Positions 1 through 10,475 of a stretch of 64,000 nucleotides of DNA are shown here, one piece after another (position 1 is the first letter of the stretch; every line of letters starts with the position of its first letter). The position numbers and the translations under genes are program-made. Under the pieces are notes generated by a model. The model was given only the letters and a program-made list of their open reading frames with translations. It did no database searches and was not told the DNA's origin. The DNA comes from Diatrype stigma (taxonomy: Eukaryota > Ascomycota > Sordariomycetes > Xylariales > Diatrypaceae): positions 124,001-188,000 of the forward strand of contig JAKJXP020000007.1 of assembly GCA_022225965.2 (NCBI GenBank). The letters are read 5' to 3'.

Positions 1-832
1 ATGACAAAGTCGACATAGCTGTCCGCTTGATACTCTCGAGAACCAAGTTCGTTTGAACCTAATTAGTGGTCTGTCAAGTCTGGTTGATGAGCTAGGTGTA
101 CTGCCGTCCGTTGCGAGGCAGTCCAGCTAGATGGATGGTTCCTTATCAGCTCGACTGCCGCAGGCGCGATAACCGTAGCCATCTATACTGTAATTACATA
201 CAATCCATTTTACACGAAACATGGGTGGAGTGTCATCACCATACACCGGAGTGAATGGCCCCTATTGACTAGCGATGACCGCAACGGAGTAGGGATAAGA
301 ACGTGAGGCGCCTATGCCGAACTTGAGGGGAACTGGGAGAACTTGAGAGAGCAAGAGATATATCTCAGGTCTGTAAGAATCGGCCTGCGGCGGGGGACTC
401 GTAGACTGGAGATAGCTGTAGGGGATATGTGCGTCTAGGCCATGGTATTTTTATTCCTTGATGTAGACTGATCATCTTGTTCCATTGAGCCCGTGGAGCT
501 TCCCTGAATGTGTTGTCGCAAGTGTACATTCAAGGCCTCTTGAACCAGGGAACAAGACACACCGAATGGTGCTGGGTATATTGCCGAGTTGAAAAGATAT
601 TTGTCGGACTTTTAGTGAGATTGATTTCGTTTGGGATACGGAACATGATACGACTGCTGGCGATACAACTCGACATCGGGCACAGTTGAGTGCGCACGCA
701 GTTTTGCACACCTGAATATACCATCTGGCACAATAGGAGCACCATGAACCCCTGATATATGGCCATGGTTCACCAATTCTTGGTGAAGGTTCAATATACG
801 GTCATTGATTGATTAGAAAACACGCCGGGCAC
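1..832. other. intergenic, 3' flank of the BYE1-like gene
   Basis: No convincing gene is seen. The three small minus-strand frames between 472 and 794 overlap each other, lack recognisable domains and have no supporting splice structure. The stretch lies beyond the stop codon of the minus-strand gene that ends at 833, so its right edge probably holds that gene's 3' untranslated region. Confidence 0.6.
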
Positions 833-3685
833 TTAAGCCTTCGGTTGTGCGGCTTGGGGAGGACCTGGCTGATTCGCAGCGGCCGCAGCGAGTGTACTCT
901 GCACCACCCCGGGAGAACCCGCATTAGGGGGTGGCGGGGGTGCAACCTGGCTGTTCTGCTGGTCCCTTTGCCTCGCGTTGTTGCCCTCTTCGGTGAGCAA
1001 CTTGCTTAACAACTGTAGATCATCTCGTGCTCTAGGGTCCCGCTCCAGACATCTCTTGACGGCGTTCCACTCGCCTTCCTTCATACGAGCTGCGTGTGGG
1101 AGTAGAAAGGTAACGGTAGCACTAGGGAACAGATGGCCGAGTACCTGGCGCGCTTTGCGCTCACCCTCCGCTTGTGCTGCCCGCAAGGATGCAACGTGAG
1201 GGTCCTGCGCAGAAGGAGTGGGTTGTTGTTGCTGTTGAATGGGTGGCGCAGGTGCGGGCGTGGGCGTGACGGTGGGGGTTTGCCGTGGTGGCATTACTGG
1301 AGGCGGGTGGCCGGGAATAGTAGGTGGTGGGATGGGAGTCTGAGTATAGCTTGGAGGATGGTATGCTTGGGGAGTTGCAGGGGAGTAAGTTGGTGCAGCC
1401 GGAAGGATCCGAGGTGCAGAGGGGGTGCCTTCAACGGGCGTTGCGCTTCCGGGTGTTGGCTGTCGAAGCTCGGATTTCTGAGGTTGATCGGCTGGTACTG
1501 GGTTCTGCCTCTCATCGCGAACAACAAAGACCATTAGAAGCATAGGTTCGGGGCGGTTCTGGGGAATGAGGTGGCCGTCTATGTTCTGCATTGGCTCTGG
1601 AATCGGCCCATCGCCTTCTGACACAGGAATGAGGTATGTATCCCGGACATTTCCCAGTTTCCTCTCGCCTACTACTCCATACCGCTTCTTGTTTCTGAAG
1701 TAGTCAATGACAGCTAGGAATTGGGTTCGGGTATTAGCATCAGCATTATCAGCTGGTTGCAGGCTTGTGATAACCAAATCAATCTGGTTGTTGTACCGGA
1801 GACCACAAAGATAGGGGACCGCCTTCTCCTCGGGAATCCGGCCTGCCACCGTAAGGACGGGCGGGATCAGCTCCTTCCAAGGTATTCCTCGAACCTTGCT
1901 GAGATCAGCACCCCCTACATATCTGGCCACTGTTGTAATATCGGCAACATTCGTCATTGCTAGGGGTCCGCGCCAAACAACATCTGGGTCAATGTCCTCG
2001 GTCGGGGAATACGGCGGGGATTCATTGCCATCCTCTTGGAGTAATCTGTCTACATCTGTATCTTCTCCAGGTCCCGCAGAGGGGGGTACTTGTGCTGATG
2101 AGCGTCTTCGATGAGAAGCCGATGGTGACTTCACACTGGAGAAAACCTTGCCGATATCGAAGTTGTTGGGTTTGGGAGAAGGTTGAGGCGCTTGGGTGTC
2201 AACCCTTAGAGGTGCCACAGAACCTGGTCTAGTCCCTGGGGTGGTAGACCCTTCGCTCTTTCTTGCGGATGAATTTCTCGGCTCGTTGACATCGCCATCC
2301 TTTGTGCCCTGACGACGGAGAGCCGAGGGTGTTTCCTCCGAACCTAGGGTGAAGTTGTCCGTCTCAACGACTTCGTCTCCCTTGTGAGTTCGCCTGACTC
2401 TGGTGGCTTCTTCAGCTGGCAGGATAGACTGCTTCTCAGCACGAGCTTTCAATTCCGCGTTCTCACGCTGCAATTCTTTGGTCGCCAACTCGTCGCCAGT
2501 CATGATGACAAAAGAAGGGGGTGGCAGTGTCCGATTCAACAAGTTCGCAGCTAATTCGGTGTTACTCTTTAGATTGAAAACCAGTTTCCTCAACTGCGCA
2601 TTGGCATGACCGTTATTTTGGTGTGCATCGTTAAAGGCGCGCTCTATTTCTATGGCCAGACGTTCCGTGATGGCTTTCTTGGTCGTCCCGCTAGGAGTCT
2701 TGTACAAATGCTTCTTCTCAGCTGCATCGATAGCAGAGTCGAGAGACTTCTGGAGGGCGACGGCATGTTGTTTTCGGGATGGCTCTAACTTCGGGATAGA
2801 GTCGGGCAGGTCGCCTGGAGGGGTGTACTTGGCATAGACGGCAGCAGGCACCGGGACCGACTGGGTCTCGGTTACTTTTCGATGCTTGATTTGCGGTCCT
2901 TGGGAGTGGTCGCGTGACTTTCGCTTCCCCTTAGCTGATGATGGTTCCGACGGAGGTTCTTCTTTCTTAACATCAGGGGTTGGCGACGCTTTGGACTTCG
3001 AAGTTGAAGCGGCTGGTGATGCTCGGTCTTTAGTATCACTGACTCGCTTGCCCTTGCTGCTCTTCTTCCCCTTCTTGCGCTTTTTGTCCTCTTCGTACTT
3101 TTGCCTACGGCCTTCCCAGGGCTTCTCACCCTTGGCTATGGCTGAAAGCGTTGTCTTGTGGTCTTCGGGAGCGCAGCGCTCACAGAAATAATCCTTAGTT
3201 AAATCCTCTGTGAAAACGCTCATGCCCACGCAGACGTTGTGTTGCCATGCTCCGCACTTATCGCAGGCGATCCACGGCTCATTTGCATCGTCGTCATCCT
3301 GTGTCGTTGCGCCGCATATACAGCGTATGATCTCCTCCTCTTCCTCTTCGTCGTGTTGAGTTTCCTTCTCAGCGGACTTCTTGCCTCCTTTCTTGCCTTG
3401 GCGTCGCTTCGTAGGTTCTGGGCCGTCTAGATCGAAGACTTTCGTGTGCTGGCCTTTAGTAGCACGCACGGATCGTCGAGGTTCTGGTTCTATACAAAAT
3501 ATGTGTTAGAGCAGGTATATCAGTGTTTGGGGTTGACCTCGGGACATTCACTCGAACGTCCGCTACACTCTTTGCGCATTGTTACAGCATGCGGCGATTT
3601 GAGTGACAGGCATCCCGATACCCGAGTCAGGGACACGTCTCTAAATCATAGAGCGTCTGCGAATAGTGGTGCGCTTACCAGACAT
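833..3685 (-). CDS. BYE1: BYE1-like PHD/TFIIS-central/SPOC transcription factor
   Basis: Join complement(833..3489, 3679..3685), 887 residues. Exon 1 codes only Met-Ser plus one base. A 189-bp intron (GTAAGC donor, CTAAC branch, TATAG acceptor) joins it to exon 2, giving the start MSEPEPRRSVRATKGQ. An acidic run is followed by a PHD finger (about residues 59-112, C4HC3 spacing, with CDKCGAWQHNVC), a Lys-rich basic linker, a TFIIS central-type helical domain (about 240-360), a Ser/Pro-rich linker and a SPOC domain (about 515-680). The C-terminus is Pro/Gln-rich with a short polyglutamine run. In yeast, Bye1 binds RNA polymerase II and H3K4me-marked chromatin and modulates elongation. That role is inferred from the family, while the domain order is seen here. 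The protein is nuclear, and the Lys-rich linker would serve as localisation signal. Confidence 0.9.
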
Positions 3686-4815
3686 GATGGGATATTCGAA
3701 GTCGCTACCACCTCTACTACAGTGTGGAATAGCGGGGGGAGTAACAAGATTCAGAACTTGAGGCGTTATTTGGCCCTGTGTCTACTACTTGGGAGGGTGC
3801 AGCAGGAATTTCTCAGATATTCATGACAACTACGAAGCTGGATTGTACTATAGTTTGATCCAGAGAAAGCGAGAAGGGTTGGGAGAGTTGGGAGATGTCA
3901 GAATATGATCCAGGAATCCCAGGAAATGTTGCCCGCGCCTGGAACGACCTAATCCCTTGCCTTCAGATACTAGTTAAGCTAGGGGAGAGAAGTTCGGAAT
4001 AGCAGAGGATGTGAGCGAGCTCCAGAGTTAGTACGTAAGCCGAGTAAGAAAAAGGGCTCAAAAACAAATATGATCCAAAAGTGGACAATGTGATGTTGGC
4101 GACAACGTAAATGCGCGTGTCGCGTCTCAAGAATCGGGGAAGCGGGAAGGAGTTTGAGTGGAAGAGTGGAGTGGCGTGACTCCTCCGACTGTGGACCGAG
4201 CGGGCAGAATGTGGGCGTCGATTGATGAATTTAGCTACTTGGTGCGCAAGTAGTGTAGCCCCAGTAGCCTTGTAGTTGCGATATTTATCAGACAATGCCG
4301 TCGTCGGCAAGGAATATGGCCGTTCGGTCGTAAGTGGATAAGGTAGAATATGGAATATGGAGGTTGAAGTCAACAAGAAGAGTTGAGGAGAGGAGAGGAG
4401 GTAGAGTTGGAGATGTGGGAAACCAGATCGGGGGTCGGCAAGTTTGGGGGCATGTGTGTGCGGAATGGCTGAGGGGAAGGTGAGCAGAGCAAAGCTGCCA
4501 AATGCAGCTTCCAACTTGCCGGAACCTTAACTACCTAGTCTAGGTACCTAAGTAACTATTTGCTGAATTCAAAGCTTGGTTTTAGTCCCGTCAGTTGGTC
4601 CAGCCTGGCAGCATGGTCAGCTCTGGCTAGTCTCGTAGTGCTGACAGGCTATGGCAGCTGTGGAAGTCTGGAAGTCTGGATTGGAAGTTTCCAAGGTTCG
4701 CAAAAACGGCCTCACAATTTCGATCCGATTGTTGCGAGCTGGAGGCAAGGACGTTGGGTGAGTAAACGCACGGACACATTTAAGTACAGCGGGTTTCCTA
4801 GTTTCTGCATCGACT

Positions 4816-4845
4816 ACTTGGTGCATATACCGGTTTAAATGCATA
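4816..4845 (+). repeat. 30-bp direct repeat, copy 1
   Basis: It begins ACTTGGTGCATATA and ends TAAATGCATA. It matches the copy at 5076-5105 at 27 of 30 positions. No coding or known regulatory identity is recognised. Confidence 0.7.
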
Positions 4846-5075
4846 CCCTTTGGCTGTTTGCATTTATCTGTACCAGCTAAGTGCTTAAGAGCATACTGCA
4901 TGCGCAAAGGTGCTACATGCACTGAACAGGGGGTATGATTTGTACGGTACGTACCATAATGTCATCAACTTTGCTCCCCAGATACCTGAGTTTCTTAGGC
5001 GATAGTATGATTTTAGGTGTACCGGGGGAGGTACATGTTGGATGTATCTTTGCCAAGACTATAAATTTCCCTACC

Positions 5076-5105
5076 ACTTGGTGCATATAGCCGTCTAAAT
5101 GCATA
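5076..5105 (+). repeat. 30-bp direct repeat, copy 2
   Basis: Second copy of the 30-bp unit at 4816-4845, 260 bp downstream and in the same orientation. The three mismatches are clustered in the centre (CCGGTT against GCCGTC). The intact ends with a diverged centre suggest a paired binding site or the ends of a decayed element. Confidence 0.7.
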
Positions 5106-5719
5106 GGATGTCCAGTAATTTTATTATGCAGAAACTAGGAACATCGCTGTAGGTGCGTACCTATAATGGAGCAAGCGTCAATGTGGCTTTAGTTATCAGT
5201 AATGGAAAAGACTGTGGCTGGTAACTGCGTGCCTACCGTACCTCCAGCTGTGACCTCATAACGGGAACCTTGACCTACCTAGCTGGAGGTACCTAAAGGC
5301 AGTCAGAGCTGGCAGAGAGCTGGTCGCAGCTGACAAAGTCCGCCTTATCAAGCGTCAGGCTTATCAAGCTGTCTCTACCTACTCCCCAGCTTACTTGGAG
5401 CCTAGACAGGTAGTGAGCTCCTGGCTCCCAGGGCTGCTAGGCACGCGTACACGTACTGGACCTCTTGCCTAACACTAACCCAAAGTTGAGTGGGTACCTT
5501 AAGCTTGACCATCATCAATCACCACTGCCTGCATCTTCAGCCTTCTGCCCCAAACGCAACCAGAGTCTCTTGCTACCGTCCTCACAACAGCCTGCAAGGT
5601 CCCAAACGCCCAACTATCGGCAACGAGCGAGGAGAACAATCGCAAACGACAGGCGGATCTCAGTTGCGACGTTTTGACCCAATACCCCGCCTCCAGCACC
5701 CTCACCTTCACCACCCACC

Positions 5720-6679
5720 ATGTCTCGTCGCTACGATTCACGAGTAAGCTTATCCGAAGCTTCATGCTGCCTGCAACTAGAAGCTCACATATTGTGTAGA
5801 CTACCATCTTTTCGCCTGAGGGCCGGTTGTACCAGGTCGAGTATGCACTGGAGGCCATCTCGCACGCTGGAACTGCCATCGGAATCCTGGCCAAGGATGG
5901 CATCGTGCTGGCCGCAGAGCGCAAGGTCACGTCCAAGTTATTAGAGCAGGATACATCAGCGGAGAAGCTGTATATCCTCAACGAGTACGTTTTCCGGTCG
6001 CATTTTCGAGCGCATAACCCTTCTCTGTGCTCCTAGCATCACTCGGCATGGGATATTAACAAGACTTCAGCAACATGATCTGTGCCGTAGCAGGCATGAC
6101 CGCTGATGCGAACATCCTGATCAACTACGCCCGACAAGCCGCGCAACGGTACCTCCTTACCTACAACGAAGACATCCCTTGCGAACAGCTGGTGCGGAGA
6201 CTGTGCGATCTCAAACAAGGCTACACGCAACATGGTGGTCTGCGGCCGTTCGGCGTATCGTTCATCTATGCCGGGTGGGACCCTCAGAGACAGTTCCAGC
6301 TGTACCTCAGCAACCCGTCGGGTAACTACGGTGGCTGGAAGGCAACCAGTGCGGGTGCCAACAACGCTAGCGCGTCCAGTCTGCTGAAGCAGGACTACAA
6401 GGAGGACTGCACGCTGAAGGAGGCTTGCGGAATGGCAGTCAAGGTTTTGAGTAAGACAATGGACTCGACCAAGCTGAGCAGCGAGAAGAGTAAGTGGTGA
6501 TGGTAGCTCGGACGAGAGGGGCCATGATTCCAGTGCTAACATTAACCGTAGTTGAATTCGCGACAGTGGGGCAGACGGAGGATGGCAAGATCTACCATCG
6601 ACTTTGGAGTGCAGACGAGATTACAGCTCTGCTTAAGGAGCACGATCTAGCTAAGGACGAGAATGCCGAGGACAAGTAA
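5720..6679 (+). CDS. PRE9: 20S proteasome subunit alpha-3 (PSMA4/Pre9 type)
   Basis: Join(5720..5743, 5800..5984, 6071..6489, 6552..6679), 251 residues. All introns are GT-AG and short (56, 86 and 62 bp). The N-terminus [20 protein letters not shown] carries the proteasome alpha signature ([20 protein letters not shown]) that gates the 20S core. This is followed by the alpha-3-typical [13 protein letters not shown] and [10 protein letters not shown] stretches. The C-terminus is charged (DENAEDK). The subunit is structural rather than proteolytic and sits in the outer heptameric ring of the cytosolic and nuclear proteasome. The length is close to the family's 250-260 residues. The start at 5720 follows a CACC context and gives the conserved N-terminus. 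Assignment to alpha-3 rather than another alpha subunit rests on recognised sequence and is strong. Confidence 0.95.
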
Positions 6680-7511
6680 TAGGATTGAATTCCCTACTAC
6701 ATGAATGGGTTTGGGCAAAGACGGGAACCAGAGCATAGACAGCCACTGTACTAATACAAAACCATTCTGATGATCATTCCGATGGCCATACCGATGACCA
6801 CGTCTATTTTCCCACCTCGACCTCATGTCACTGTTGATATGTTCGAGATATGCCAATGGCCTTGCCTTCCTATAAGTTGGCAGCAGCCTTGCCTTTCTTG
6901 TTTTCTTACTTTCTGTACCTACTTAGTTATTTCTATCTTGTCTTGGGGTGTAATACGGCTGACTGGCAACGCGGTAAGTATTTATATACCTAGGTAAGCT
7001 ATGCGGTGATTTTCACAGTGACATCTCTAGTCTTTACGTATATATGTAAGTACCTACCTACTTGCTCTGATTGCTACTATAGTAGCTTCGAGGCTATGAT
7101 AAAGTTCGATAAAGTTCATCATCGCTACACTGCTGAAATCGCTGGGTTGCGGACTGCTGCGGGGCCACCTACAAGTGCCATTCCATTGGCTCACCTGCTA
7201 AGCCACCTGCGGTATAGCTCTGAGAGCAGCCGATGCTCATTGGACCATCCAGGCATAATTCAGGGGATCGCCCAACTAATGCGTCCAAGGTCAGACATGG
7301 GCTAGAACTTTCACATCGTATCCCGCAACCACATGACAGCGATGCAATAACTGGCTAATAACACCAAAGCAACGATAAATAGTTGCACACCAATTCTCCC
7401 CCATCCTCCTATCCTCGGACCTCTGCACTTGAACCTCCCAAGCAGGTTCCTACCGACACCACAGCCTTCCCCTTTCCAAACCCAGAGCCCCGAACCCATA
7501 TTCACTCCATC
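6680..7511. other. intergenic between proteasome and GMPPA-like genes
   Basis: About 0.8 kb between two plus-strand genes. It should contain the 3' end of the proteasome transcript and the promoter of the nucleotidyltransferase. A short CCTAGGTA palindrome and AT-rich stretches are visible, but no gene or RNA was recognised. Confidence 0.6.
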
Positions 7512-9190
7512 ATGCTTCAGGTACCGACCCGCGAGAGAACGAACGGTTCCGGCAAGGGCACTAAGGCCGTCATCTTGGTATGTCCCGTCCCTCCCTGTAA
7601 AGAACCCCACCACGCTATGTCACTATATCGATCCGTCGCCTACCAGTCTCTGTGTTTTGTGATATATTGTTTAAATATGATGGTATTGCGGTGGTGTATA
7701 GCTACTCCGGTAGCTCGGAAGGAGATTATCTGGAGACTGGATGAACCGACCACGTCTACTTACACTGCCAATTGCTTTCACTAGGTCGGCGGCCCTTCTC
7801 GAGGAACCAGATTTCGACCTCTGTCGCTTGACGTCCCCAAGGTTAGTAGTCGTCGCAACTCAACTTCCACTGAACCAACTCTCGCCCGCCCTGTCCTGAC
7901 CTGACCCCGTCGCAAAACAACAGCCACTCTTCGATGTCGCAGGCCACCCCATCATCTGGCACTGCTTGACCGCCATTGCGAAAGTGCCCTCCATCCAGGA
8001 GGTATGCATGATCGGCTACTATGACGAGGCTGTCTTCAAGGACTTCATCAAGGAAGCCGCCACCGAATTTCCAAACCTTCCTATCAAGTACCTGCGCGAA
8101 TACCAAGCCCTAGGCACGGCCGGAGGTCTCTACCACTTCCGCGATGCCATTCTCAAGGGTCGGCCGGAGCGCATCTTTGTTCTGAACTCGGATGTCTGCT
8201 GCTCCTTCCCGCTCAACGAGATGGCCAAGCTGTTCGATGACAAGGATGCCGAGGCTATCATCCTGGGCACGCGCATCGCCGAGGATGCCGCCACCAACTT
8301 CGGCTGCATTGTGTCCGACGCCCACACTCGCCGCGTGCTGCACTACGTCGAGAAGCCCGAGAGCCACATCTCCAACTTGATTAACTGCGGTGTCTACCTC
8401 TTCAGCGTTGAGGCCATCTTCCCTAGCATCAAGACCGCCATCAAGCGCCGGACCGAGCGGCCCCGTCTCGTGTCGTATCCCTCTTCCGAAAACCTTGAGT
8501 CTAGCTTCATGGCCGACGCGGATGAGGACGAAGAGCGGAAGGAGGTGATCCGCCTCGAGCAGGATATCCTCGGGGAGCTTGCCGATAACAAACAGTTCTT
8601 CGTATACGAGACCAAAGACTTCTGGCGCCAGATCAAGACCGCCGGCTCTGCCGTCCCCGCCAACGCCCTGTACCTCCAGAAGGCCATGCAGAGCACAAAC
8701 AACGAACTCGCCAAGGCGTCACCCAACATCCTACCTCCCGTGTTCATCCACCCCACGGCGCATGTCGATCCCACGGCCAAGCTGGGCCCCAACGTCTCCG
8801 TCGGACCAAGAGCTCACATTGGCCCAGGCGCGCGGGTCAAGGAGTCCATTGTCCTCGAGGATGCCGAGATCAAGCACGATGCGTGCGTGCTGTACTCCAT
8901 TGTCGGCTGGAACAGCAGAGTTGGCGCTTGGGCCCGTGTCGAGGGCACCCCGACGCCGGTCACGAGTCATACTACGAGTATAGTCAAGAACGGCGTTAAG
9001 GTGCAGAGCATCACCATCCTAGGAAAGGAGTGCGGCGTTGGAGACGAAGTTCGTGTCCAGAACTGCGTCTGTCTGCCCTTCAAGGAGCTCAAGAGGGTAC
9101 GTTACTCTACCCCCCTTTTTTCCGATCAACACTTCAGAGTTGATTGCTAATGGTTTATTATAGGATGTCGCGAATGAGGTCATCATGTAA
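7512..9190 (+). CDS. GMPPA-like mannose-1-phosphate guanylyltransferase subunit
   Basis: Join(7512..7577, 7785..7841, 7924..9096, 9164..9190), 440 residues. The spliced N-terminus restores the nucleotidyltransferase signature GGPSRGTRFRPLSL across the first two introns, followed by VPKPLFDVAGHPI. The Rossmann-like NTP-transferase domain continues with a product-binding region (LNSDVCCSFP, VEKPESH). The C-terminal part has hexapeptide repeats typical of a left-handed beta helix. GDP-mannose pyrophosphorylase makes GDP-mannose from mannose-1-phosphate and GTP for cell-wall mannan, glycosylation and GPI anchors. The GGPxxGTRFRPLS form and the length fit the A-type, regulatory GMPPA subunit better than the catalytic Psa1/GMPPB type. 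That choice is inference. The protein is cytosolic. The last exon codes only DVANEVIM. Confidence 0.88.
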
Positions 9191-9677
9191 AACGGGCTCA
9201 TCTAGAGATGTGGACGTTTGTTTCCACTTAGCATGTTGGCCATGAGTTGCCACTGTCTTAGGTCTAGCTAGTCACAAAGTAATCTAATCGATTCCATCCA
9301 AGGAGATATGGAAAACCACAGTCGAGGATCTTATGACTATAAGTTGTGTTGATATGCTTACAATAGCAGTAGAATCACCCCGACGAATGCTAGCTATTGG
9401 ACAGTAGGTTCTGTTACTTTGGACTTGGCATCACGATGTGCCGCGAGGTATTACCTATCCAGCTACCATGCGTACTTCTACTTACTGTCTCAATGGTTAC
9501 CTACGTAACCCCATTATATTGACTACATCTCCACTTATAAAGGGGCGAGCCAAGGAAATCGTGATGCCCGACACCATGTGTTGGCCAGGGCGCATGTGCA
9601 AAATACCGACTACAAAAAGCAGAACAAGTTATTCATTGTGGACAAATAAGACACCCATGTCAACTAAAACTAGTATA
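9191..9677. other. intergenic, likely left edge of the biosynthetic region
   Basis: About 490 bp after the last housekeeping gene. I see no gene. It is AT-rich with scattered short palindromes. It marks the change from core genes to secondary-metabolism genes. Confidence 0.5.
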
Positions 9678-10034
9678 TCACGCAGGCCTCCTCGAACAAG
9701 TCAGCGAGCCTAGCGCGCCGTATTGGCGTAGGAGGTCGAAGTTGTGTCGCGAGCATGTAGCGATCACATTCGGACCAGACAACCGCCGGGGTTGAGTAGC
9801 TAAGGTACCAGTAGCTGTACTACTACCATATACTAGCACAGTCATGGGTTCCTCAGCAGTGTTCTCTGGGTTGAACTCAAGCCGCAGCCCCCCTTCGTAT
9901 GGCGCAAGACAATTTGTTGCAAGACCAAGACCGAGCTTAGACGTCTGCTCAACCGGTAACCCTTCTGGAATGCGGAGGCTGAACAGTAGGTAGGGGTCTA
10001 ACGTCTGGTACGTTTGACGATATTCCGACGTCAA
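9678..10034 (-). pseudogene. truncated trans-acting enoyl reductase (LovC/ApdC-like) relic
   Basis: A minus-strand frame of about 118 codons resembles the middle of fungal trans-acting enoyl reductases, the MDR-family partners of PKS-NRPSs. Recognisable pieces are LRIPEGLPVEQTSKLGLGLA (substrate/cofactor domain boundary), the nucleotide-binding YGSSTATGTLATQ (normally YGGSTATGTMAIQ) and VIATCSRHNFDLLRQYGA (normally IATCSPHNFDLVKSYGA). A complete enzyme has about 350-370 residues. Here the N-terminal third is missing, with stop codons just upstream in this frame, and the sequence runs into unrelated codons and a stop right after YGA. I find no splice-rescued continuation on either side. I therefore call it a decayed fragment. 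Its position beside a PKS-NRPS cluster fits an original role as that enzyme's ER partner. Confidence 0.65.
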
Positions 10035-10475
10035 CGTTGATGTAAGTTTTCAGAGACCAGGGTGGCTTATTTTCAGGCACTTCAGAATGGCTACCTACTT
10101 TGTAGTGCAATTTCTGACATAATCAGCCAAGAAGTGACTCGACATTTACCTACCTAGGTAGTAATTCAGACCCAGACGAGACAGATCCTAGGCACTGCGA
10201 TCCGAATTCGAGACATACTGCCAAGACTTTCTCACTTATTTGCCATGTAACAATACTCCAGGGAGTCTTAAGCTTGCGATGGGCTACCAATGTTCAGATA
10301 GATAAAAGGACAACCACGCTCGACCGCGAAGCTACCTGTATTACTTATATGAGAAGTATTGAGAAGAGAAAAGCCGACTACACATGTACCAAAGCCCCTA
10401 CAGCAATAGACCGTTCCTCTTCAGGAGCTCCCCGAATACAAACTGCTTTACACTATGCAGATGCACTAACACACA
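10035..10475. other. intergenic between ER relic and MFS gene
   Basis: About 440 bp. No remains of the enoyl reductase N-terminus could be read here on the minus strand. A perfect CCTACCTAGGTAG-type palindrome occurs near 10150. Otherwise nothing is recognised. Confidence 0.5.

Larger units (their letters stand above)
3686..5719. other. intergenic between divergent BYE1-like and proteasome genes
   Basis: About 2 kb between two divergently transcribed housekeeping genes, so it should hold both promoters. On the minus strand the part nearest the BYE1-like gene is pyrimidine-rich, as in fungal 5' leaders. A 183-codon frame there (3963-4514) has low-complexity Ser/Leu/Pro composition and I do not accept it as a gene. 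The middle part holds a pair of 30-bp direct repeats and many ACCTAGGTA-like short palindromes. No RNA gene was recognised. Confidence 0.55.

Noticed and set aside
3963..4514. 183-codon minus-strand frame upstream of the BYE1-like gene
   Set aside because: Ser/Leu/Pro-rich low-complexity translation from a pyrimidine-rich leader, with no domain and no splice context.
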